Source: Ophiostoma sp. CBS 140.51
Taxonomy: Eukaryota > Ascomycota > Sordariomycetes > Ophiostomatales > Ophiostomataceae
Reading direction: 5' to 3'
Assembly (NCBI GenBank): GCA_029298735.1
Contig: JANSLP010000217.1
Location: forward strand, 1 to 56,186
Length of the DNA stretch: 56,186 nucleotides
Part shown: one piece after another, positions 20,007-28,687 of the stretch
Layout: every line of letters starts with the position of its first letter
Numbering within the stretch: position 1 is the first letter of the stretch
Notes under the pieces: generated by a model
The model's database searches: none
Seen by the model: the letters and a program-made list of their open reading frames with translations, nothing else
Told to the model about the DNA's origin: nothing
Made by a program: the position numbers and the translations under genes

Positions 20007-20896
20007 CCACTCGTGTCAGCTCGCCGGCAGCGCCCTTAATTGACATGCCATTCGCCCCCCATACGACCCACTGCACTGGAGTCTGTTAGCTCCACGTCTC
20101 TCCAATGAAGTTGTTTCGCGAGGCGGGGCGAGACTGTGGCGAAAATGGGACCAACGGCCCTCATTGTCCAATGAACTAACACGAAATCTTCAACCACCCT
20201 CTCCTACACGTGGCATCCATCCAGCCCGGTCTCATGGAATCATGAACCAAACCCGGTAACACGGTGGAGGGACTGAGGGTAACGAGGTGTGCTACTGTTC
20301 CCAATGCGACTCGTTATTTTCTCCGGTGGTATGTCGGCAATTGAGCAAAAAACCAAGATATTCAATTCCTGACTTGTTTCTATATTACCCAATGCCTGGT
20401 TTCATTTTTATTTTCATTTTCTCTTACTGTTTTTATTCCATATTTTCATCAGAAGTAGTAGCAAAATGAACGGTGTAATAGAAATGTCTCTTTCTTACGA
20501 ACTGTTTTGACCCGTATTCGATCCCTGTTCACAATTTTGTAGCGACGGCTGCCTACTGACATAAATTTATCGAACATCCGCATAGCAGCTGAGAAATCCA
20601 AAGAGGCTCCATCGTGTCAGGCTTGTTAGTGAAAATATTGATTTGTTGTCTAGTGGTGTGCACAACGTAATGAACTCGACGTAATTCAGTCGATTCAGCA
20701 AAGATGATATGGGTGAGAAGAAAATGGATACCGAAAAACTCCCCACGTAGAAGAACGATACAGCCTTGTGGCAAACCACCGATAAATCTTGACAAATGCC
20801 AAAAACAGAAAACAAATTGCAAAGGGGAGATCATAACTATGCTGGGCAAACCATGTTAATGAATACGTGAAAGAAGCTAAAGAGTTTGCTTGGCAC

Positions 20897-23800
20897 TTAG
20901 GAATTATTGTCTGCATGGGCGTCTACGTCTGTAACGTCCATCAGGGTTCTGCCACTCTCAAAGCCATAAACCGAGTTACCGCCCTGGTTTAGACCACTCC
21001 CGCTGTCATCTACCCCGTGCATGTCCATGCTTCTCAAGTCCATGTCGTAATACATTGTAAAATCATCCATGGCCGCTGGTCCATCGTCAAAAATAAATTC
21101 CGGGGTTCTGATCACACTCTGGGAAGCATCGGCGGTGCTTGACGTGCTGTTTGTGCTGGCAGGCGGTGTTTGTGTTTGTTGATCATTAATCGAAGCATGT
21201 GTTGTGTTGTAGACAGACTCCTGTAAAATACTGGCTTTGAAAGGAGTTGGGGACCCAATACGTGCAGTAGGAGTAGGAGTTGTCGACCCGAATCTCGCAA
21301 CAGTGCGGTTCAAACCGGCCGTGGCGGTTGCGATGGCTGCGCTGCAAAATAAGCTTCGGATAGGGCTGAATCCGCCTGCAAAAAGTCCACGGAGACTAGC
21401 GGGGAAGTCGTGCTCCTCTGGCAGTCTGTTTGTCCGAAGTGCAATGTCCATGCTGAAAGCCAGGCGCAGGTAGCACGATGGATTTGTTGCCAAGATGTCG
21501 GTCCAGTCGTACACGTTGCCAGTATGGTGACCAGTTTGCGAGGGAGACGGAAGCCCGTCCAGTTGTGCAAGGTTGACCGCGTGGCAGATGGACTCGCTTA
21601 CCCAGTCGACTCCCTCGTATTGTGGTGCGTAGGTTTTCATGGCCTCGACCAATATGTTGAGATGGCGCTGCTTGAGTCCCGAGGAGCCCGACCTAGACAG
21701 TGTGGTTGTTGTAGATGAGGAAGAAGACAGTTTGACATCGACTGTCTGCAGGAACAATGGGAAGGCCGTGATAGGAACTCTGCTGTTGTTAGAATTTTAC
21801 TTCTTATACATGGCATTGTAGCTCTTATCTGACAATGACTCACGCTGAAATTGGCAGCCACCGTGCAAGGCGCCGACGGACAAGCTCCTTCAAGCACTCT
21901 ATGACCTCTGTGGCAGCATGTTGAAGCTCGTGTCGGTTCTCCAATATGGCGGGCATTGCTTGTGCCTGCTGGACTCTGTGGCCTTTAGGAACAGAGTCGT
22001 ACAATATCATGCTGAGAGCCTCGTGGTGGCATAGCGCGATGCGTCCAGAACTGTTTCACGGCGAGTCAGCATGTGCCAGTAGTAGTGTTACTAAATAGGA
22101 TATCGACAAGTCTACTTACTGGTAGTACATGTACATCAGATTCGTGTACAAAATGACCGAGTCGTGGCAGTAGTTGTTGCCGACACCAACTTGTTGTCCT
22201 GGTAGATATGCGGCATCATTGGCTGTCCCGTTGAACAGAGTGAACCGTGATGAAACAGAGCAATACCACTGGTCGAGGGCCAGTTTACACTTTTCAATAT
22301 TTTTGCCTTCACGTTGCAACCTGTCTTGATCGTTCTGTGAATCCCATGTCAACACATCTGGCGGATAAGCAAGCGTGAGAACATCAGTCAGAACGACACA
22401 CAGCTCTGCAATCCGTGCAATGATGGCCACCAGCCCCTTTTTTGCCTCGAGGTTGTAGACACGACTGTATGCGATCTCGTCGGCGAGGTCCATGGCCCCA
22501 AGAGGTGGGTGACGGTCAATATCAAACTGTGTGCGTGGGATGAGGATACTGCGACGAACACCCAGGCTGAGCAGCCGGTCGCGGATGATGCAGCACCACC
22601 ACAGCCGCTTGAGTGCACTGGTGTGAATGTTGTTTTGTGGCAGTGATGCATATAGATGTGCTTCTGCGAGGCGGGCTTGCTGAATGGCAATGCTCAGCCA
22701 CACAGTGTTGACCTTTTTGTTGCCATATGGCGACCAGAATGTCAACAGTAGGGCAGCTTGAGAGCAGGCGACCGCAGATGATTCGGTGTCAAAGTCGTAG
22801 AGTAGCTTTGCTCGTCGGTATAAAACAGCCCTGGCAGCGCGAATGGTCGGAAACCCGAGTGCTCGCACACTTGACTCGGAGACAAACTGTTATCCATTAG
22901 CATCCATTTTTGACAGGTAAATAGTAGTTGACAGACGAAAGCAGAAAAGGAACTCACATTGCACGTTGCAAACAACAAGGCCTGGAATACAAGAAGGGGC
23001 ATACGTGTAGACTCTGCCACGCCGTCTGTCTCGTACATGGCGTCTTGTTGGCTGTATTGGTCCCAAAAGTCGCCTTCGTGGAACAGAGGCATCATCGGAT
23101 GGACATGCAGAAAATACTGCTGCACAAACTCGTCCAGAATTGGCCGCAGAGGCAATTTCATGCATCCTTGCTGTTCGAGATAGTTGACATCTTGGGGCAG
23201 AAGTTTCGGCAAGCATCTGAAGGTCAAGAATGGATAATACGTATATGTGATATCCATCGGGACCGCGGAATGGGTCAACGCTGCTGGTGGGCTGTCCAAC
23301 GAAAAGGTATTGAGTGTTGTCTGCGGTGGGGCCTCCAGTGGTATCTTGAATGGCAGCTGTGCAGAATCTGCGTTTTGTGAATTGCGAGAATTGAGTGCAG
23401 GGTTCGACTCAAGCGAAATGGATGGAGCAGTTACGACTTCGGATGAGCTCTGTGTAGGTAGTGCGTTCTGGCTTGCGTTCTGGCTCAATGTGGCGCTACT
23501 CCCGTCGCTCTTGTTTGAAGCATGACGATGGATAGACAATTTGGCTTGTTGGGTGTGTTCAGCTTCACTTAGGGAGCTGCTCACATTCTCAACATGTGAA
23601 AGTTTTGACGTGGTGGCTGTGATACTGCCGTCGTTGTGAGTGGTCGAAGTAGAACGGTGCTGTGTTTCCTTTCCCCGTGCAACCGTATCATTTTCCTCGT
23701 CCAAGAGCGAGGCGGATCTGGATGCGCTCACGGCGGATAGAATGACTGGCGATAGAATGCTGCTGGCAAGAGGCCGACTGGCCTGCTTTGATGCACGACC

Positions 23801-23983
23801 CGTCACGATGCATGTTTCGCCATCAAGATAGCAGTTCATGCAGGGCCGTCCTCGCTGTGAAACATCACATCGCACTTTTCTCGCTCGGCAGCACAGGCAT
23901 GCTTTCGATGCTCGTTTGCGTACTCTGGTCGTGGCTGAATTGGGTCGACTTGACGCGTTGGCAGCTGTCTTTGGCTCGGCCAT
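20897..23983 (-). CDS. Zn2Cys6 transcription factor with fungal regulatory middle region
   Basis: Four exons join in frame: 23983-22958, 22886-22120, 22050-21844 and 21779-20897, giving 960 residues, with introns of 71, 69 and 64 bases. The zinc cluster is at residues 29-58: C29-x2-C32-x6-C39-x8-C48-x2-C51-x6-C58, within a strongly basic R-V-R-K-R-A-S-K context. A Ser/Thr/Asn-rich linker of about 170 residues follows, then the fungal-specific regulatory domain (recognisable V-H-P-M-M-P-L-F-H, L-W-W-C-C-I-I-R-D-R and P-R segments) and a Ser/Thr/Asp-rich acidic C-terminus suited to activation. The regulatory domain is of the kind seen in nutritional activators, but I cannot assign a specific ortholog. 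It is divergent from an alpha/beta hydrolase and adjacent to the MFS transporter, so it is a candidate pathway-specific activator. Confidence 0.88.
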
Positions 23984-25009
23984 GTTGTGTGTTCTTCGGG
24001 GACAAGATTACCACCGTAGTCTTGAGAAGTAAAATATCCGATTTTTGCTCAGATGTAGCCATAAATCTTCATGCCCGAAAAAAAAAGTGAAGAGGGAAGC
24101 AAGCAAAGTGTTTACAAATAAAGCTGGAAAGAAGTCTCCACCGCATGTTCTCCGCTGCATGTTCTCCGCTGCATTTTGTTTTCTGTGCCTGTGATTTAGC
24201 TTGCTTTGACAGCGTTGTGACCCCAATGTGCTGACCAGGAAATGCCGAGTCAGTCAGTTAGTGTGGGAGTGCCCCTCAAAATCAAGGGTCAAGACATCGT
24301 TCTCTAGATTCGAGAGCATCAGCAAGCCTACGCCGCGTCCCCACCCTCGGGGTATTGCTATCTTCCACCCCGAGCATCGCCAAATATCGACATGCGTGGA
24401 AGAAGGGAGTGTTTCCGGGCTTATTCTGTAAAAACGGAGATAATTGCCAATTTTCGTGGCTGGCTTACATTCCTGGAGTTTGCATGTGCTCCCCCACGTG
24501 TTTAAGTGCCCGTATAGATCGAAAAAGTAACTTTACGGCTTGCGTAAAACACAACAGCGTTTATTATATTTCATTTCCTGATCTCAGGGCATAGGTACTT
24601 ACACTTTACAGTAGTTGATGTTGCATTCGCTCATTTTTACTTTTCTTTGCGGATCCAGACAATTCTGTTCATATTCTGGTGGACATTCTCCACTTCTCCA
24701 CCGGCTCCATTGCGTCACGGCCGTCCTTTTTCAAGCTGAGTAACCACAAACGCCATGAGTGTCGCCGTTGAAAAGCGGCAACAAACAAACTGCTAAGTCC
24801 GATGGCCGATGTACTGCTGGAGATGACTTTTAGTGTGTTGAGGTTGGGTAACGTCAAGAAAAGTCGAAGCTATGGAAGAATCATGCAATCCAAAACTTTG
24901 TTTCAACAACACGAGAACCCCATAGACAACATCGTTTTATCAGACTTTACAACTTGTACCAAAAACAGGTTCATCTGGTCTTTTTTTTATACTTTTTCTC
25001 CTCCTCAAA
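23984..25009. promoter_or_regulatory. Divergent promoter between second Zn2Cys6 regulator and hydrolase
   Basis: These 1026 bases hold no gene. Near 24151-24174 a 12-base unit GTTCTCCGCTGC is repeated in tandem. The complement of TGACTCGG is at 24245-24252, and CCTCGG at 24345-24350. A T-rich tract directly precedes the hydrolase start codon. Confidence 0.5.
24245..24252 (-). promoter_or_regulatory. Shared TGACTCGG element between regulator and hydrolase
   Basis: CCGAGTCA on the plus strand, that is TGACTCGG preceded by C on the minus strand. It is 262 bases upstream of the regulator start and about 760 bases upstream of the hydrolase start. Confidence 0.4.
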
Positions 25010-25924
25010 ATGTTGACTCCTGAAAATGTTACTTTTCTCTCCCGAGAGTGCCGTCTTGCCGGCCTCTTCTTTCTCCCTCTCGATAGTGCCCCAAACCGCG
25101 ACGGGGCAGCTGTCATTATTGCTCATCCCTGGACATCCATCAAGGAGCAGTCCCCAGCCAACTACGCCCGAGTTTTGACCAAGGCCGGCTTTATCTGCCT
25201 CACCTACGATGCTGCGTACCAGGGCGAGTCTGAGGGCGAGCCACGCAACCTTGAGGATCCCTACCACCGCGTCGAGGATATCAAGTGTGCTGTGACCTAC
25301 CTGATTGGCCGCAAGGAAGTCAACTCGGACAAGATTGGTGTCTTGGGCATCTGTGCTTCAGGCGGCTATGCTCCCTTTGCGGCACAGACCGACCTGCGCA
25401 TCAAGGCTGTTGCTACATCGGCAGCTGTCTGTGTCGGCACCATGGCCCGCCGTGGCTTTGACCAGGGCACAACCACGCCCGAGATTTTAAAGAGCCAGCT
25501 GCAGGCGGCTGCCGCCGACCGCAACTCGGACCTGACGGGCCACAAGGTGGACATTGTGCACCTCCTGCCCGAGAAATTCGAGGACGCGGCTGGCCTGCCG
25601 GCCTCATTCCAAGACTTGGCGTCGTACTACCGCACGCCGCGTGGCAATCACCCGCGTGCCACCAACACGTCGATTCCTCGCAGCTGGGATCTCATGGCCA
25701 ACTTTGACGCCTTTGTCTTCAACGACATGCTCAGCCCACGGCCGCTGCTGATGATCACTGGCACCATGGCGGCCACAAAGTGGTACAGCGAGGAGGGCGT
25801 GAAGAAAGCCAAGCAGCCGGCCGAGGTGGTTGTGTTGGAGGGCATGACCCATGCGGATCTGTACGACAAGGTCGACGAGGCTGGTGCCAAGTGTGCTGAA
25901 TTCTTTGGAAAGTATTTGATTTAA
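25010..25924 (+). CDS. Alpha/beta hydrolase, dienelactone hydrolase-like
   Basis: A single exon of 304 residues with no signal peptide. The fold is recognisable from A-H-P-W-T near residue 38, a Y-D-A-A-Y-Q-G-E-S loop after strand 4 and the nucleophile elbow G113-I-C115-A-S117-G-G-Y. Either C115 (as in dienelactone hydrolase, G-x-C-x-G) or S117 could be the nucleophile; the family is ambiguous here. The likely catalytic His is H281 in G-M-T-H-A-D-L-Y-D. The predicted reaction is hydrolysis of an ester or lactone. It converges tail-to-tail on the Baeyer-Villiger-type monooxygenase with only 74 bases between stop codons. A monooxygenase that makes esters or lactones next to a hydrolase that opens them is a biochemically sensible pair. 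Confidence 0.85.
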   Translation: MLTPENVTFLSRECRLAGLFFLPLDSAPNRDGAAVIIAHPWTSIKEQSPANYARVLTKAGFICLTYDAAYQGESEGEPRNLEDPYHRVEDIKCAVTYLIGRKEVNSDKIGVLGICASGGYAPFAAQTDLRIKAVATSAAVCVGTMARRGFDQGTTTPEILKSQLQAAAADRNSDLTGHKVDIVHLLPEKFEDAAGLPASFQDLASYYRTPRGNHPRATNTSIPRSWDLMANFDAFVFNDMLSPRPLLMITGTMAATKWYSEEGVKKAKQPAEVVVLEGMTHADLYDKVDEAGAKCAEFFGKYLI

Positions 25925-25998
25925 AGTCTAGGATAAAATGATAAAAAGTAACCTAAAATAGAGATGTGCCATACTAGAATCATCCTAGTCAATCCTCC

Positions 25999-27886
25999 TT
26001 AATGATCAAACAGTGGCTTCGCAATGTATTCGGGGTCGAGGTAAAACGACAGGTCCTCACCATTGACCTCCCGCTTCGTGAAGCCATTGCCCATGTACTT
26101 GAACCGATTTGGGCCCCGGTACTTGATGCTGTAATCCTCGTAGCGGGGCTCAAAGAGCATCTCGCGCCAGTGCATCAGAGACCCGGGATATTGTGCCGTG
26201 ATCTTGCCGCCGGGCTTGCCCTGGTTGAACCACGATCGGCAGCCGGCCGACCAGACCGTCCGCTGCAGCCACTTGTGGACGTGCTCGTTGTAGTCACGCA
26301 CCACCTCCGGCTTGACATCGAGGGCCAAAATGTTCTCGGTCTGCATTTTGCGAAGCATCTTGCAAGCGTAGTTCTGTGCAATCTCCAGGATGGTCACAAA
26401 CGAGCCATGGCCGGCCGGGCAGTTGGGGCCCAGTGAACCAACAATGAAGTTGGGATAGCCAGAGGCAGCTAGAGCCAGGTAGGCCTCGGGGTCTTTGACC
26501 CACTCGTCGCGCAGCTTGCGGCCATCCCGGCCCAGAATCTCAAAGGAGGGCCTGAACGTCACATCAAAGCCTGTTGCGCAGATGATGACATCAAACTCCA
26601 TGGTGGAGCCGTCTTCGCACTGGACACCGGTCTCGGTAAATGATGCCACCTGCGAGTCGGCCACGCTGACTTTGGTTGTCGTCAGGCTCATGAGAAAGTC
26701 CTCGCCCGTGCCCAGACGCCGACAGCCCATGGCAAAGTCGGGAATGATCTTCTTGACGAGGTCGGCGCGGTTGTCAATGAGCACTGCCATGCGCTCCGTC
26801 AGCCGCTCGCGGCCCATGTTCTGCATCGGGTGGCCCTTGAGCATGACGGGGAAGGATTTGTTGATGTTGTTTTCAATCTTCTTGCGGCACTCGAGGTAAT
26901 AGGCGGGGTCGTCTTCAAAGCGCTTCTTCTGCTCTTCAGTGACTGTGTGTGTTAGTGTGAGCACTCCTCTGGGAACTGGGAATAAAGGCTGGCAGTAAAG
27001 ACTGGCAACACTTACATGTAAAGTTGTGCCCGCTCTCCGTGAAGCCCTCAAACGGCATGCCAGGGCTGATCCACTGCGGCGTGCGGTAGAACGAGACGAC
27101 CTGGGCCGCCTCCTTGGCCACGGCGGGGACCACCTGGATGGCCGAGGCACCCGAGCCGATGACGGCCACTCTCTTGTCCTTGAGGTCGATGGAGGTGTCG
27201 TAGTCGGCCGAGTGTGCCATGGTGCCCTTGAAGGCCTCGCGGTTCGGGATGGCCGGCCACTTCCACGTGTGCAGCACGCCAATGTTGTTCAACAAAAAAT
27301 CGACCGAGTCCTCAAATTCGCGGATCTCGCCCGACGGCAGCTGCTCTTGCACTGTGATGTTCCATTTGCCCGCCGCCTCCACCCACTCGGCCTTGGTGAC
27401 GGTGTGTTGCAGCTTGATGTACTTGTCGACGTAGCCGTTCTTGTAGGCATACTCGCTGTAGTACTTTTGGATCTCCTCGGCGCCCGAGTAGAACATGGGC
27501 CAGTCGGCCTTGGGCGCAAAGGAAAACTGGTACGCGGGCGACGGCACGTCGCAGCGGCAGCCGGGGTACTTGTTGGATGTCCACACGCCGCCGGGCTGGC
27601 TCTGGCGCTCGTAGACGACGAGGTCCAGGTCGTCGCCAAACTCCTTTTCCTTCTTGTAGCAGAACATGATGCCTGAGGCGCCGGCACCAACACAGGCGAC
27701 GCGCAGCTTTCGCGGTGCCCACAGCAGGTGCTCGGCCACGGTATACTCGGCATCCTCGCTCTCGACCGGACACGAGCTGTCGTTGTTCAAAAAGCTGCCA
27801 TATCCGTCGAGCAGAACGGGGTCCTGAGTAGCGGTGTTGACGGCGTCTGCGCCCGCAGGTACAGGTGGCTCAGTGAATGCACCCAT
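25999..27886 (-). CDS. Baeyer-Villiger-type flavin monooxygenase
   Basis: Two exons join in frame: 27886-27016 and 26942-25999, giving 604 residues, with one 73-base intron. The FAD-binding loop G67-A-G69-A-S-G72 is followed by E-R-Q-S-Q-P-G-G-V-W. A second Rossmann loop for NADPH, G244-S-G246-A-S-A, follows at mid-protein, and I-I-C-A-T-G-F-D is present. The Baeyer-Villiger fingerprint F-x-G-x3-H-x3-W(P/D) appears as F219-K-G221...H225...Y229-D230, with Tyr in place of Trp. I start at the ATG encoding MGAFTEPP; the upstream open frame is leader sequence. The predicted reaction inserts oxygen next to a ketone to give an ester or lactone using NADPH and O2, although N- or S-oxidation cannot be excluded. 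Two TGACTCG elements lie upstream, at 235 bases and about 440 bases. Confidence 0.9.
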
Positions 27887-28687
27887 TGTAGAAGAGGTAG
27901 GTCGTAATGATACTGGACTTGGTGGGTCGAGAATTTGGTCAAGAACAGGGTCAAGAAGAAAGACGGGTTGGTGGAGGGGTATGGTATGAATTTGGCAAGG
28001 GCAAGTCGCAGCTGTACACAGTACACTTATACAGAGCTCCAAACCACGAGGTAGACGCCGTGGGCCGAGTGTTAGTCCATATTGTCGGCGCGGCGGGTTG
28101 CTTTACAACACCGACCTAGCTGACTCGAGATGGAAAGTCGGATGGCAGTGGCTAGGTGTTTTTGTCGTCCCATGGCGTTGGCGACAGACGACAAGAGTTG
28201 GAATAACGGGTAAAGCGTGGCATAAACATGCGTTGGGGAACTTCTGGCATATTCTGGCCGTCCACGTCGTGCAAGATGTGCAGCAACAAAATCAAACTCG
28301 GCTGTAAGTGTCGTCGGGAACTGACTCGGAGGTCGTGGTCAGCGTGCGGGGAGTCGGGTTATTGTGGGGAGACGTCTGGGGTCGTTGTTGTCGCTAAGCC
28401 GTAGCGAGTGTTAGCGGCTGATTTTGTCACTAAAGAAGCGCCCGTGGGTCAGATTCAAATTTGTTGCATTTCTTCTTCTGTGCTGACAATTAAGCTAATT
28501 CGTGTAAATCAATCCCGTAAAAGTAACTCCATTCATTGATAGTCTGCCCATTCAGTACCATCTCCCAGTTAGCCGACCAAAGCCAGAGAATATCCAAATA
28601 ATTTTTAAACAATTTCAAACAATTTCAAACAAAAAAGTAATGCTCGTATCGTACCATTGATCATTCTCCTGCACTCGATCGATTGAA
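27887..28687. promoter_or_regulatory. Monooxygenase promoter region
   Basis: This 801-base gap has no gene. Shared elements TGACTCGA and TGACTCGG lie at 28121-28128 and 28322-28329. A ten-base near-repeat (CAATTTCAAA) occurs twice near 28610-28630 in the AT-rich 3' flank of the GH3 gene. Confidence 0.5.
28121..28329 (+). promoter_or_regulatory. Two shared TGACTCG elements, monooxygenase promoter
   Basis: CTGACTCGA is at 28120-28128 and CTGACTCGG at 28321-28329. Both lie upstream of the minus-strand monooxygenase gene. Confidence 0.45.

Larger units (their letters stand above)
19402..20896. promoter_or_regulatory. Long promoter region of the MFS transporter gene
   Basis: This 1495-base interval has no convincing gene. 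Nearest the gene is a GA-rich leader. It carries the 15-base palindromic element at 19835-19849, TGACTCGA at 19907-19914 and 19999-20006, and CCAAT boxes near 20102 and 20169. Beyond about 20.3 kb it is AT-rich and presumably holds the 3' flank of the second Zn2Cys6 gene. Confidence 0.5.

Noticed and set aside
20505..20545. ATTCGATCCCTG resembling a tRNA B-box
   Set aside because: No A-box or cloverleaf could be formed around it.
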